From NCBI GenBank assembly GCA_002336475.1, contig DDCX01000080.1, forward strand, positions 1-30,858: a DNA stretch of 30,858 nucleotides, in the 5' to 3' direction. The translations under genes were made by a program, and so were the position numbers. The stretch comes from Flavobacteriales bacterium UBA1995 (GTDB lineage Bacteria > Bacteroidota > Bacteroidia > Flavobacteriales_D > Sanyastnellaceae). Each line of letters begins with the position of its first letter. Within the stretch, counting starts at the first letter, position 1. Below, piece by piece: positions 1 to 7,615 of the stretch. The notes under the pieces were generated by a model. It worked only from the letters and a program-made list of their open reading frames with translations. It had not been told where the DNA came from and did not search any database.

Positions 1-264
1 GGTGCCAAGCGCAGTTTTGTGCTGGCTCAATTTCTAACCGAAGCGGTGGCGCTGTGCATCATGGGGGCCCTTTTGGCCCTGTTTGCCGTGGGTATGCTCG
101 TGGTGACCGTCAACGTGTTTTCCGAGGGCATGTCCCTGGTGTTTGGGCCCAAGCGGTTTTTACTTGGGTTGGGCATCGCTGTGGTCAGCGGGATCATTGC
201 GGGATTGGCCCCGGCACTGCAAGCGGCCCGCATGGACCCCGTAGAAGCCATGCGGGCCGCCTGA
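1..264 (+). CDS. ABC transporter permease, MacB/FtsX type (C-terminal part only)
   Basis: The gene enters from the left edge in frame 1 and ends with TGA at 262-264, so only the last 87 residues are present. The opening residues GAKRSFVLAQFLTEA match the cytoplasmic segment before the last two membrane helices of MacB-type permeases. Two hydrophobic helices follow, then the family ending 'GLAPALQAARMDPVEAMRAA' (the loop after the last helix). Family members work with an ATP-binding subunit to export macrolides, peptides or lipoproteins, or act mechanically on the envelope; the substrate cannot be told from this fragment. It converges on the next gene with two bases between stops. Family assignment is firm, specific role unknown. 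Confidence 0.9.
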   Translation, partial: GAKRSFVLAQFLTEAVALCIMGALLALFAVGMLVVTVNVFSEGMSLVFGPKRFLLGLGIAVVSGIIAGLAPALQAARMDPVEAMRAA

Positions 265-266
265 AC

Positions 267-956
267 TCAGAGCCCGAAACTCAAGCCGACAGTGGCCGTG
301 TGCCGCTCGCCGTCGGCGGATTCAAACAGGGTCTCGGGACCTTCTTCAAGGGGAATGTTGAGCGACCCTCCTTGTTTGTTGCCATAACGCAGCACCAAAA
401 ATGCAGAGCGACCGAAGCGGATGCGCGCACCGGCGGACCAACCGTATTGCAGCACGGGGTCAAACGTGGTGACGTTGTGCTGTTGGCGCTCGCCAGCGCT
501 GTCAAATGAACGCTTGTCCACGTAGGAGGCATCCACCCCTGCTTCCCCCTCGATGAAGGGACGAAAGCCACCGCGCAAGGGGTCCAGTCGCACAACGCCA
601 CTGATGCCCGGCAACAAGATGCGGTAACGGGTGTCTTCTGCTATGGCCCCATCGTTGGGGGGTTGTAAAGCCTTGTTTACTGTGCTGTTGCCCAGGTGTG
701 CAATGCCCATTCGGATTCCGGTGCGCAGCGGTCCGCGGCTCCGAGAAAACCAACTGAGGTCGGCATGGAGCGGTGCGAGGGTCGATTCACCCCATGCCAG
801 TTGGGTGGCTCCTGTGGACATTTCAAAAACGCCTGCACGGGAAGCGCGGCCCTGGTTGCAGCATTGGGCTTCAGCGGCGAAGCTGGCGAAAAGGGCAACG
901 GCCAAGGCCAAGCTTTGGGCCTTCGATGCGGAAAAAGAGAAGCGGTGGTTTTTCAT
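267..956 (-). CDS. Secreted outer-membrane-type protein of unknown function
   Basis: 229 residues from the ATG at 956. An earlier in-frame ATG at 989 would add 11 residues before the signal peptide and is less likely. Residues 1-32 form a signal peptide (MKNHRF, then a long Ala/Leu core ending AEAQ). The mature part has alternating polar and hydrophobic stretches, Gly/Arg-rich turns ('GWSAGARIRFGRSAFLVLRYG') and ends in 'ATVGLSFGL', as expected for a small outer-membrane beta-barrel. I recognise no named family. It stands alone between a convergent permease and the divergent rfbD. Barrel topology is inferred from residue pattern only. Confidence 0.7.
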   Translation of the reverse strand: MKNHRFSFSASKAQSLALAVALFASFAAEAQCCNQGRASRAGVFEMSTGATQLAWGESTLAPLHADLSWFSRSRGPLRTGIRMGIAHLGNSTVNKALQPPNDGAIAEDTRYRILLPGISGVVRLDPLRGGFRPFIEGEAGVDASYVDKRSFDSAGERQQHNVTTFDPVLQYGWSAGARIRFGRSAFLVLRYGNKQGGSLNIPLEEGPETLFESADGERHTATVGLSFGL

Positions 957-1017
957 GGTGAACGCTTTGATGTTGTTGGGCATGCACATTGCGTGCCAAA
1001 ACCAATGACGGGGTCAT

Positions 1018-1025
1018 TTTCTTTG
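1018..1025 (+). promoter_or_regulatory. Putative -7 element before rfbD (TTTCTTTG)
   Basis: The octamer matches the Bacteroidota -7 consensus TAnnTTTG at 5 of 6 fixed positions (second base T instead of A). It ends exactly 4 nt before the rfbD ATG, the spacing seen at several other genes here. No TTG -33 box lies at the usual 17-23 nt distance. Confidence 0.4.
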
Positions 1026-1029
1026 TAGA

Positions 1030-1917
1030 ATGCGGATAGCCATCACAGGTACAACGGGTCAATTGGGCGGACGATTGCTGTCTCTTGCTGGAAGCGAACC
1101 CGCTGAAGGCCTGGAGTTGATCCCGCTGGGCCGTGACCGCATGGACTTGGCGGACCCCAGTACGTTTCCCAAGGCATTGGACGGTGTTCGGCCCGACCTC
1201 GTGTTGAGCTGCGCTGCCTACACGGCTGTGGATGCGGCGGAAGACGACCGTGACATGGCCTTCCTTGTCAACGGGGAGGCACCCGGGCATTTGGGAAAGG
1301 CATGCGAAGACCGGAACATCAAAGTCATCCACATTGGCACCGATTATGTGTTCAACGGGCAGGGTGACCGGCCCTATTTGCCCGGAGACCCCACTGGACC
1401 AACGGGGGTATACGGCGCCAGTAAACTCGCAGGTGAAACGGCGCTGCAAGCGGCCTGTCCGACCGCATCGGTTGTGAGGGTAGGGTGGCTTTATGACCGG
1501 GACGGAAAGAACTTTCTCAATACCATGCTGCGCCTTGCGGAAGGCCGTGAGGTGTTGACCGTGGTGGACGACCAATGGGGGTGTCCCACCCACGTTGGAG
1601 ATTTTGCGGCAGACTTATTGCACTGGGCACGTGCAGTCCAACAAGCCCCTGAGGACATGGCCGGCGTCCAACATTACGGCCACAGTGGGATCACCACCTG
1701 GCATGGGTTTGCCGCTAAAATCATGCGTTTGAGGGCCCCCCATGTGAGGGTAGACGCGGTGTCATCGGATGCTTTTCCTACACGCGCTACCCGCCCTGCA
1801 TACAGCAAATTGGACGAAAGCCGTTTTTTTGAGAAGCTCGACCGCACCCCTATTTCGTGGGAGGTAGGGCTCGAGCGCTGTCTTGGGGCGAAATTTGCCT
1901 CTACCAAATCTGAATGA
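1030..1917 (+). CDS. rfbD: dTDP-4-dehydrorhamnose reductase (RmlD/RfbD)
   Basis: 295 residues, usual length for the family. It catalyses the NAD(P)H-dependent last step of dTDP-L-rhamnose synthesis for surface polysaccharide in the cytoplasm. The Rossmann motif GTTGQLG lies at residues 7-13, the CAAYTAVDAAE motif near 61-71, TDYVFNG at 104-110 and the catalytic YGASK at 128-132. The C-terminal half has the expected DDQWGCPT motif. The ATG at 1030 directly precedes the beta-strand of the nucleotide fold, so no upstream extension is needed. It overlaps the following phospho-sugar mutase gene by four bases (ATGA), so the two are probably translationally coupled; both serve sugar-nucleotide supply. 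No other rhamnose genes are in view. Confidence 0.93.
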   Translation: MRIAITGTTGQLGGRLLSLAGSEPAEGLELIPLGRDRMDLADPSTFPKALDGVRPDLVLSCAAYTAVDAAEDDRDMAFLVNGEAPGHLGKACEDRNIKVIHIGTDYVFNGQGDRPYLPGDPTGPTGVYGASKLAGETALQAACPTASVVRVGWLYDRDGKNFLNTMLRLAEGREVLTVVDDQWGCPTHVGDFAADLLHWARAVQQAPEDMAGVQHYGHSGITTWHGFAAKIMRLRAPHVRVDAVSSDAFPTRATRPAYSKLDESRFFEKLDRTPISWEVGLERCLGAKFASTKSE

Positions 1918-3632
1918 CCCCTATGAACTTGGATGCAATTCGGGCCAAAGCCCAAGCTTGGACCCAGGAGCCCTACGATCCTGCAACACGCGCTGTTGTG
2001 CAAGGCATGCTGGACGACACCGATACGGCGCCTCTGCTGGAAGCGTTCCACCAAGATTTGGCATTTGGAACAGGCGGGATGCGGGGGATTATGGGGCCCG
2101 GAACGAACCGGATGAATGCCGCGGTAGTCGCCATGGCCACCCAAGGATTGGCAGACTACATCTCCGCCCACCATCCGGGCGACAAGGCCGTGGCCATCGC
2201 GCACGACAGCCGCCATGACAGCGACACCTTTACCCAAGTGGCAGCAGAGGTGCTGGCGGGTAACGGCATTGTGGCGCATGTCTTTGATGGTCTGCGCCCA
2301 ACACCGGAGCTCAGTTTCGCGATCCGGCAGCTGGGGTGCCAGGCTGGCATTGTCATCACCGCCAGCCACAACCCCAAGGAATACAACGGATACAAAGTGT
2401 ATTGGGGCGACGGTGGTCAAATCGTGCCCCCCCATGACAAGGGCATCATTGCCCGTGTTCGGGCTGTCGATGGACTTCAATCCGTGAAGCAGTCCGAAGC
2501 CGGAGACCCTTTGATCAAGACGATTGGTCCAGAAATGGACCGCGATTATTACGCCACGATCGCATCTCACCGGTTGGACGTTGAACTGATCGCGGAGGGT
2601 TCGGACTTGAGCGTGGTGTATTCGCCCCTTCATGGGACCGGCACTGTAAGTATGGCGCCTGCCCTAGAGGCCTGTGGCTTCCGAAATGTGGAGGTGTTGG
2701 CGTCTCAATCCGACCCAGACGGAGCCTTTCCAACGGTCGAGTCGCCCAATCCAGAGGAGGCGAGCGCACTGCGGATGGCGCTGGATCGCGCCGAGGAAAA
2801 GGGCGCCGACTTGGTGTTGGCTACTGACCCCGACTCAGACCGCGTAGGAGCCGCTGTTCGCGACGCCGAGGGCGTATTTCGTTTGCTCAATGGCAATGAG
2901 CTCGCGTCTTTGTTGGTGCAATATGTCCTCCGCACAAAGGCAGACCGGGGAGGCCTGCAAGAGGGCGATTTTGTGGCCCGTACCATTGTGACCACCCGTT
3001 TGATTTCTGAAATCGCCACCTCCTTTGATGTACCTGTCGCAGAGACCCTCACCGGGTTCAAGTGGATTGCAGCCGAGATACTCAGCCGCGAAGGGAGCGG
3101 GCAGTTCTTGGTCGGGGGAGAAGAGAGCTATGGTTATCTCGTGGGGGATGAGGTGCGCGACAAAGACGCGATTGCAGCGGCGGCCATGATTGCAGAAATG
3201 GCCCATGTCGAATGGCGCAAGGGGCGCACCCTCCTCGACAGGTTGAGGGACCTGCACCGCCACTATGGAATGTACCGCGAGGCTTTGGTCTCGCTCAAGC
3301 GCGAAGGCATCACGGGGTCAGAGGAAATCCGCGAGATGATGTCGGCTTTTCGAACCAACCCGCCTGCATCGCTTGGCGGAGAGGACATTGCCGAAGTGCG
3401 CGATCACCTCGAGGGCTGGAATGGACTGCCACCCTCCAATGTGGTGCAGTTTCTGACCGCTGATGGAGCCTTGGTTTCGGCGCGTCCTTCGGGAACAGAG
3501 CCCAAGATTAAGTTTTACTTTTCTGTGCGCGCAGATTGGGCAGAAGGCACGGCGCATGCCGAAGCTTGGCAACAGTTGGGTCTCCGCATTGCCGCATTGG
3601 GACGGGACTTGGGCGTGGAGGTTAGCGTTTGA
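1914..3632 (+). CDS. Phospho-sugar mutase (phosphoglucomutase/phosphomannomutase, PGM2-like)
   Basis: 572 residues, the length of the PGM2/PgcA-type mutases rather than the roughly 450-residue AlgC type. It interconverts hexose 1- and 6-phosphates in the cytoplasm. The phosphoserine loop TASHNPKEYNGYK places the active serine at 151. The metal loop DPDSDR is at 305-310, the sugar-binding GGEESYGY at 401-408 and the phosphate-binding RPSGTEPK at 524-531, so all four domains are intact. ATGA overlap with rfbD indicates coupling; a second ATG (MNLDAIR) nine bases downstream is an alternative start. It ends convergent with the DUF1801 gene, overlapping by 11 bp. Whether glucose or mannose phosphate is preferred cannot be read from sequence. 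Confidence 0.95.
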   Translation: MTPMNLDAIRAKAQAWTQEPYDPATRAVVQGMLDDTDTAPLLEAFHQDLAFGTGGMRGIMGPGTNRMNAAVVAMATQGLADYISAHHPGDKAVAIAHDSRHDSDTFTQVAAEVLAGNGIVAHVFDGLRPTPELSFAIRQLGCQAGIVITASHNPKEYNGYKVYWGDGGQIVPPHDKGIIARVRAVDGLQSVKQSEAGDPLIKTIGPEMDRDYYATIASHRLDVELIAEGSDLSVVYSPLHGTGTVSMAPALEACGFRNVEVLASQSDPDGAFPTVESPNPEEASALRMALDRAEEKGADLVLATDPDSDRVGAAVRDAEGVFRLLNGNELASLLVQYVLRTKADRGGLQEGDFVARTIVTTRLISEIATSFDVPVAETLTGFKWIAAEILSREGSGQFLVGGEESYGYLVGDEVRDKDAIAAAAMIAEMAHVEWRKGRTLLDRLRDLHRHYGMYREALVSLKREGITGSEEIREMMSAFRTNPPASLGGEDIAEVRDHLEGWNGLPPSNVVQFLTADGALVSARPSGTEPKIKFYFSVRADWAEGTAHAEAWQQLGLRIAALGRDLGVEVSV

Positions 3633-4077
3633 CCTCCGCTTCATAACAACCGATCCACGCTTGCGGCGTCATCCGTTCAAAGGTCATGACCAAGGTGGGA
3701 ATGGCCGCCTCGAGTTGCGCCATGCGCTTGAACCGAACGCAGCCTTTACCCATGTTCAGTTTCCCCAAATCGGCCGATTCCCAATCGCGCTTCAACGCTT
3801 CCAACAGCGGCGGATGAGCATACAACCCCATGTGGTGCAAGGACACTTGTCCTTTGGTGGAGGCCACTGAGACAAAAGGAAGCGGTGACTTGGGGTTGCA
3901 ATGGTATCCGTCGGGATAGAGGGAGAAGGGCACTGAGAAATGGACCATGCGGCCATCAGAGTGTTCGGCAAACCCTTCGGGCAGCTTCGAACGCAGCGCG
4001 TCAATCAAAGCAGCGACAGGCCCTTTGCGTTCAACAGGCAAGCCCTCCATAAACGTATTGAAGTGGTCTGTTGTCAT
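3622..4077 (-). CDS. DUF1801 domain protein
   Basis: 151 residues from the ATG at 4077; a longer reading from 4098 would start inside cvpA and add no conserved sequence. The protein resembles DUF1801 (YdhG-like) proteins: an N-terminal 'ALIDALRSKLPEGF' helix, the central 'SVASTKGQVSLHHMGLYA' strand-turn and the closing 'LGKLNMGKGCVRFKRM' segment. These are small soluble cytoplasmic proteins without an established biochemical role. It starts two bases after the cvpA stop, so the pair forms an operon. There is no signal peptide or membrane segment. Confidence 0.8.
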   Translation of the reverse strand: MTTDHFNTFMEGLPVERKGPVAALIDALRSKLPEGFAEHSDGRMVHFSVPFSLYPDGYHCNPKSPLPFVSVASTKGQVSLHHMGLYAHPPLLEALKRDWESADLGKLNMGKGCVRFKRMAQLEAAIPTLVMTFERMTPQAWIGCYEAEVKR

Positions 4078-4079
4078 AA

Positions 4080-4583
4080 TTAGAAGGCTGGGACCCAAGG
4101 GTCAATCAGAGGCAGGAGTGTGCGGGCTGTGGCGTCCAACCAAGGCCACAGGTGGCTCTCTTCAAGCCAAGCGCTGGGCAGCCATTCGGTGCCAATAGAG
4201 CCCTGGATGACCATCAGTAGAATGGACCAAAACAACCAAGACCGTCCCACCGAGAACACCAAGCCGGCCATTCTGTCAAACGGTTTTAGTGCAGTGATGT
4301 CCACCATTTTTTCGAGCAACCTGCCCAGCAGGTGCACCCCCACCGCCACGGTGATGAACGTCACGGCAAAAGCCAAGATGCCGAGGTAGGATTTGCCGAT
4401 GGCGAATTGTGCATCGAGCCACCCGGCGGCCACATCGGAACCAAACAGGGCAGCATAGGCCCCCAAAAAAAGGGCCACCAATCCGGTGACTTCTAGAATG
4501 AGGCCACGCCGGATTCCGCGCACCGCCCCCCACAACAAGGGGAGGGAAAGGATGATATCCAGCGGGCTGATTCCTTCGGGCAT
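4080..4583 (-). CDS. cvpA: CvpA family inner-membrane protein
   Basis: 167 residues from the ATG at 4583 (MPEGISPLDIILSLPLLWGA). The reading frame runs further upstream, but that part lies opposite the GNAT gene and is unlikely to be translated. Four hydrophobic segments at roughly residues 5-20, 28-48, 64-86 and 103-124 and the 'RGIRRGLILEVTGLVALFLG' region match the colicin V production protein family (4 TM, 160-180 residues). CvpA proteins are linked to envelope homeostasis in other bacteria, with unknown mechanism. It leads the cvpA-DUF1801 operon and is divergent from the GNAT gene with only 27 bp between starts. Confidence 0.87.
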   Translation of the reverse strand: MPEGISPLDIILSLPLLWGAVRGIRRGLILEVTGLVALFLGAYAALFGSDVAAGWLDAQFAIGKSYLGILAFAVTFITVAVGVHLLGRLLEKMVDITALKPFDRMAGLVFSVGRSWLFWSILLMVIQGSIGTEWLPSAWLEESHLWPWLDATARTLLPLIDPWVPAF

Positions 4584-4597
4584 GTTGCTGTGCAATC

Positions 4598-4605
4598 TAC
4601 GTTTG
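4598..4605 (+). promoter_or_regulatory. Exact TAnnTTTG box before the GNAT gene (TACGTTTG)
   Basis: Full match to the Bacteroidota -7 consensus, ending 5 nt before the ATG at 4611, so transcription would begin at or next to the start codon. It lies within the 27-bp gap between divergent cvpA and GNAT. No -33 TTG is evident. Confidence 0.55.
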
Positions 4606-4610
4606 TAGAC

Positions 4611-5105
4611 ATGAATGGAGCAGCGGGTAGAATCAGACAGGCCACGGCCGGAGACATTCCCAAGGCTTATGCCCTCATTCGCGAACTGGCAGAATACGAG
4701 CGGGCCTTGGACCAGGTCAACATTGGCGAAGCCACTTTGCTGGAAGATGGCTTTGGCCCCAACCCGGCCTATGGTCTCCTCGTTGTGGAGCCTGCCGACC
4801 GGGATGAGGTGGTGGGCGTCGCCCTGCATTATGAGAAATACAGCACCTGGAACGGGCGCTGCCTGTTTTTGGAAGACCTCGTGGTCACCCAAGCCGAGCG
4901 GGGAAAAGGCTATGGAAAGCTGCTGTTTCAGGCTGTGGCCGCTGAGGCTGTGCGCCGTGGCTGTGCTTACATGCAATGGCAGGTGCTGGATTGGAACACC
5001 CCCGCCATTGAATTCTACAAGTCGCTGGATTCAGAAGTCAGCAGCGAATGGCTCAACGGCCGGTTGGAAGGAGACGCGCTGAGCAGGTTGGCCCAAGGAT
5101 CATGA
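4611..5105 (+). CDS. GNAT family N-acetyltransferase
   Basis: 164 residues from the ATG at 4611; an in-frame GTG at 4590 would add seven residues but lies upstream of the TACGTTTG box, so I prefer 4611. The GNAT fold is clear: N-terminal 'IRQATAGDIPKAYALIRELAEYE' helix, central strand 'CLFLEDLVVTQAERGKGYGK' with the acetyl-CoA pyrophosphate loop near residues 94-103, and the C-terminal 'WQVLDWNTPAIEFYKSL' segment. It is of the spermidine/diamine acetyltransferase-like type by motif, but the substrate is not known. The stop overlaps the aspartate kinase start (ATGA), suggesting co-translation. Confidence 0.92.
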   Translation: MNGAAGRIRQATAGDIPKAYALIRELAEYERALDQVNIGEATLLEDGFGPNPAYGLLVVEPADRDEVVGVALHYEKYSTWNGRCLFLEDLVVTQAERGKGYGKLLFQAVAAEAVRRGCAYMQWQVLDWNTPAIEFYKSLDSEVSSEWLNGRLEGDALSRLAQGS

Positions 5106-6169
5106 GGCGAGAGGTACACAAGTTCGGTGGGGCTTCTGTGCGGGATGCGGAAGCAGTGCGGAACGTCGGGCGCATTGTGCTTGGTCTGTGGAACCGAGGG
5201 GTTCAGCCGGTGGTGGTGGTCAGCGCCATGGCGAAGTCCACCAATGCACTGGAGAAAATTTGGACAGGATTGCCAGAGGGCGTGGCAGTGGAGCCTCTGT
5301 GCGCAGATGTGCTGGGGTTTCACGCCAATGTGGTCCGGGATTTGGGCCTGCCGGAGGACCTGATCCAAACTGATGTGGCTGACTTTTTGGCGGTAGCCGA
5401 GGGCCTCAAGGGCAAAGGTCCTGCCGATGCAGCGGGCTATGACGCCCTCGTTGGCTTTGGCGAGCGCTTGTCCACGCACATTGTCCATGCCCATCTGGTC
5501 CAGATTGGCCTCGCGGCGCAATGGTTGTCGGCGTGGGAACTCGTTCGGACCGATGCATCGCACCGCGCGGCACAGGTCCAATTGCCGGCTACCGGCGATG
5601 CGGTGAGACGTGCCATGACCGGCATCGGTAAGGGATTGGCGGTGACCCAAGGCTTTGTAGGAGGGGCCGCCAACGGCGCTCCCACGACCTTGGGCCGCGA
5701 GGGGTCGGATTTTAGTGGGGCTGTGTTTGCGGAGGCCTGGAGTGCAGAACGTCTCGTGGTGTGGAAAGACGTTGAGGGTGTAATGACGGGCGACCCCCGG
5801 CACTGGCCTGGGGCCACAAAAATCGACAGGCTGGACCACGGTACTGCCGAGCGGATGAGCTTGGCCGGAGCAGGAATTTTGCATCCCGCGACAATGGCGC
5901 CGCTCCGCCGCGCTGGAATTCCGTTGGAGGTGCGCAGTTTTCAGCGTCCGGAGTTGGAGGGAACTGTGATTGGAGAGCGGCACGCACCTTCGGACCTTCC
6001 TTCGCTCTGGGCTTTTGGGGCGGACGCAACAGGGAAAGAAGAAGTGCGCTGTCTCACCGCTGCGCCGGATCAAGCCGTTGCAGAATGGAATGCCGTTTTT
6101 CCCGACCGTCAGGCGTCTTCAGCGGATATCGACCCCAACATTTCGGGGTGTTTCCGGCTGGTCTTTTGA
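5102..6169 (+). CDS. Aspartate kinase, short form lacking a recognisable ACT pair
   Basis: 355 residues from the ATG at 5102, inside the GNAT stop; a longer reading from 5048 has no family similarity. It phosphorylates L-aspartate, the first step to lysine, threonine and methionine. The amino acid kinase motifs are present: KFGGASV at 7-13, 'FGERLST' near 119-125, 'LGREGSDFSGAV' near 198-209 and 'VWKDVEGVMTGDP' near 220-232, then 'AGAGILHPATMAPL'. After the 'GTVIGE' that normally leads into the ACT domains only about 55 residues remain, without clear ACT signatures, so feedback control is probably reduced or absent. No frameshift is apparent. Could be a paralogue of a full-length enzyme elsewhere. 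Confidence 0.87.
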   Translation: MRREVHKFGGASVRDAEAVRNVGRIVLGLWNRGVQPVVVVSAMAKSTNALEKIWTGLPEGVAVEPLCADVLGFHANVVRDLGLPEDLIQTDVADFLAVAEGLKGKGPADAAGYDALVGFGERLSTHIVHAHLVQIGLAAQWLSAWELVRTDASHRAAQVQLPATGDAVRRAMTGIGKGLAVTQGFVGGAANGAPTTLGREGSDFSGAVFAEAWSAERLVVWKDVEGVMTGDPRHWPGATKIDRLDHGTAERMSLAGAGILHPATMAPLRRAGIPLEVRSFQRPELEGTVIGERHAPSDLPSLWAFGADATGKEEVRCLTAAPDQAVAEWNAVFPDRQASSADIDPNISGCFRLVF

Positions 6170-6196
6170 CCACAAACCGACACATTGGGGCAAAAA

Positions 6197-6224
6197 AAAG
6201 CCAGTTCCTAAGGGAACCGGCTTT
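6197..6224. terminator. Bidirectional intrinsic terminator between aspartate kinase and DUF2795
   Basis: A 12-bp stem (left arm 6197-6208, loop TAAG 6209-6212, right arm 6213-6224) has one A/C mismatch on the plus strand that becomes a U-G wobble on the minus strand. Minus transcripts end in a run of U from the eight A at 6192-6199. Plus transcripts continue TTTCGCTGCTTTG, a weaker tail. It therefore fits best as terminator of the DUF2795 gene and secondarily of the GNAT/kinase operon. Confidence 0.85.
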
Positions 6225-6245
6225 CGCTGCTTTGTGCAGTGAAGG

Positions 6246-6467
6246 TCAATATTCGTCTTCATTGAAGAAGAAGTCTTCTTTCGACGGGTAGTCGGGCCAG
6301 ATGTCTTCAATGGTATCGTAAGTCTCTTGATCGTCTTCGATGTGCTGGAGGTTCTCCACCACTTCGAGGGGAGCACCAGTTCGCATGGCGAAGTCAATCA
6401 GCTCATCCTTTGTGGCGGGCCAAGGAGCGTCTTCGAGGTAGGAGGCAAGTTCAAGTGTCCAATACAT
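6246..6467 (-). CDS. DUF2795 domain protein
   Basis: 73 residues, strongly acidic, beginning MYWTLELASYLEDAPWP and ending KEDFFFNEDEY. The order 'ATKDELIDFAMRTGAPLEVVENL' followed by 'IEDIWPDYPSKEDF' matches the short DUF2795 proteins that are nearly invariant among Bacteroidota. The function is unknown to me; the strong conservation, single-gene unit and good promoter suggest a well expressed cytoplasmic protein. It has its own promoter at 6490-6519 and its own terminator at 6197-6224, so it is monocistronic. Confidence 0.88.
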   Translation of the reverse strand: MYWTLELASYLEDAPWPATKDELIDFAMRTGAPLEVVENLQHIEDDQETYDTIEDIWPDYPSKEDFFFNEDEY

Positions 6468-6489
6468 GGTGTGTCACATTTGGGCGCGG

Positions 6490-6519
6490 CAAAAGTAACC
6501 GAGCCGCAATTCTGTGCAA
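6490..6519 (-). promoter_or_regulatory. Promoter of the DUF2795 gene (TTG-N19-TACTTTTG)
   Basis: On the minus strand TTG (6519-6517) is followed after 19 nt by TACTTTTG (6497-6490), a full match to the Bacteroidota consensus TTG-N17-23-TAnnTTTG. The box ends 22 nt before the ATG at 6467, so the predicted transcript has a leader of roughly 16-18 nt. This is the best two-part promoter in the window. Confidence 0.75.
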
Positions 6520-6551
6520 GCCTTACGCGCATTCAGCGCAAAATGTTTGCC

Positions 6552-7109
6552 TCAGGAGCCCGAATTCTTGTCCCGGGGCCACTTTTCTTCCACTGTTCCT
6601 TCGGAATGTGCCGCCCAACGGCCGAGGGTAAAAAGGGCGTCACTCAGTCTGTTCAGGTACCGCATGGCATCTGCAGACTGCACAACAAGACGGTCCAATG
6701 CGACTGCGCGGCGCTCAGACCTGCGGCAAACTGTTCGGGCCAGATGACATGCAGAAACCGCGGGAGAACCTCCGGGTAACACAAAATGGCGCAGCGGCGG
6801 CAGGTCTTGCTCGAGGCCATCAATCCAATGCTCCAGGCGCTCCACATCGGACGCGTCCACCTTGGGCTGTCCCTCACGGGGTCCGTTGGGGTCGGCAAAC
6901 ATGCCGCCAATGCGAAACAAATGGTCTTGGATGTTGCGCAAGTATTCTTGCTGAGGGGCCAGTGTAGGGTGGTCCAAAAGGGCGCCCATGAAGGCATTGA
7001 GTTCGTCTATGGTGCCATAGGCCTCGATTCGGGCGTCGTCTTTGTGGACCCGAGATCCATCAAACAAAGAAGTCTCACCACCATCTCCGGTGCGGGTATA
7101 GATGCGCAT
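6552..7109 (-). CDS. Cob(I)yrinic acid a,c-diamide adenosyltransferase (PduO type)
   Basis: 185 residues from the ATG at 7109 (MRIYTRTGDGGETSLFDG); five upstream codons read from 7124 are outside the family consensus. It transfers the adenosyl group of ATP to cobalamin to make coenzyme B12. The ATP-binding N-terminus TRTGDGG (5-11), 'RVHKDDARIEAYGTIDELN' (20-38) and the C-terminal 'CRRSERRAVAL' and 'YLNRLSDALF' are all present. The product is the cofactor of methylmalonyl-CoA mutase, whose partner epimerase is encoded at 19889-20284. It is divergent from the dCMP deaminase gene. Confidence 0.93.
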   Translation of the reverse strand: MRIYTRTGDGGETSLFDGSRVHKDDARIEAYGTIDELNAFMGALLDHPTLAPQQEYLRNIQDHLFRIGGMFADPNGPREGQPKVDASDVERLEHWIDGLEQDLPPLRHFVLPGGSPAVSACHLARTVCRRSERRAVALDRLVVQSADAMRYLNRLSDALFTLGRWAAHSEGTVEEKWPRDKNSGS

Positions 7110-7113
7110 GTTG

Positions 7114-7146
7114 CAAAGGTGCACCTAGAAACACAACCGATGTCAA
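7114..7146 (-). promoter_or_regulatory. Putative promoter of the cobalamin adenosyltransferase gene
   Basis: On the minus strand TTGACA (7146-7141) is followed after 19 nt by CACCTTTG (7121-7114), which matches TAnnTTTG except for the first T. The box ends 4 nt before the ATG at 7109, implying a leaderless or nearly leaderless mRNA. It overlaps the upstream region of the divergent deaminase gene. Confidence 0.45.
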
Positions 7147-7159
7147 GGCAGGGGCAGGG

Positions 7160-7615
7160 ATGCGGGTCGGCAACTACCTTCGTTGGGTGGATGGTGAAAA
7201 GCAAAGACGCTACGACAGGGCATATCTGAGGATGGCCCGGGAATGGGCTGCCCTGTCTCATTGTCAGCGGAAGCAAGTGGGCGCACTGATCGTGCGCGAC
7301 GGCATGATTGTCTCCGATGGATACAACGGTACGCCGAGCGGCATGCCCAATGCCTGCGAAAACGAAGCAGGCGATACGCACTGGTATGTGCTCCATGCCG
7401 AGGCCAACGCCATCACCAAACTGGCGCGGTCTTCGCATACCGCCAAGGGTGCAACCCTCTACATTACCCTGTCTCCGTGTCGGGAGTGCGCCAAGCTGGT
7501 CCATCAGGTGGGCATCCGCCGTTTGGTGTACATCGACGCCTACAAGGATGACTCGGGTTTGAAGTTCTTGAACCAAGCGGGGGTCGAAACTGTACGTTAC
7601 TCAGATGTCCACTAA
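7160..7615 (+). CDS. dCMP/CMP deaminase, zinc-dependent
   Basis: 151 residues. Cytidine/deoxycytidylate deaminase fold with the zinc site HAEAN (H79, E81) and PCREC (C107, C110), and the phosphate-binding 'DGYNGTPSGMPNACE' at 53-67. It most likely converts dCMP to dUMP, feeding thymidylate synthesis in the cytoplasm. The start at 7160 is preceded by a purine-rich CAGGGGCAGGG stretch that may act as a ribosome site, unusual for this window. The ORF overlaps the following protease gene by 11 bp, so the two are likely co-transcribed, an arrangement I recall from other Bacteroidota. ComEB-like annotation is an alternative name for the same family. Confidence 0.93.
   Translation: MRVGNYLRWVDGEKQRRYDRAYLRMAREWAALSHCQRKQVGALIVRDGMIVSDGYNGTPSGMPNACENEAGDTHWYVLHAEANAITKLARSSHTAKGATLYITLSPCRECAKLVHQVGIRRLVYIDAYKDDSGLKFLNQAGVETVRYSDVH

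Noticed and set aside
4590..4610. GTG start for the GNAT gene at 4590
   Set aside because: It adds seven non-conserved residues and would lie upstream of the exact TACGTTTG box; ATG 4611 fits both family and promoter.
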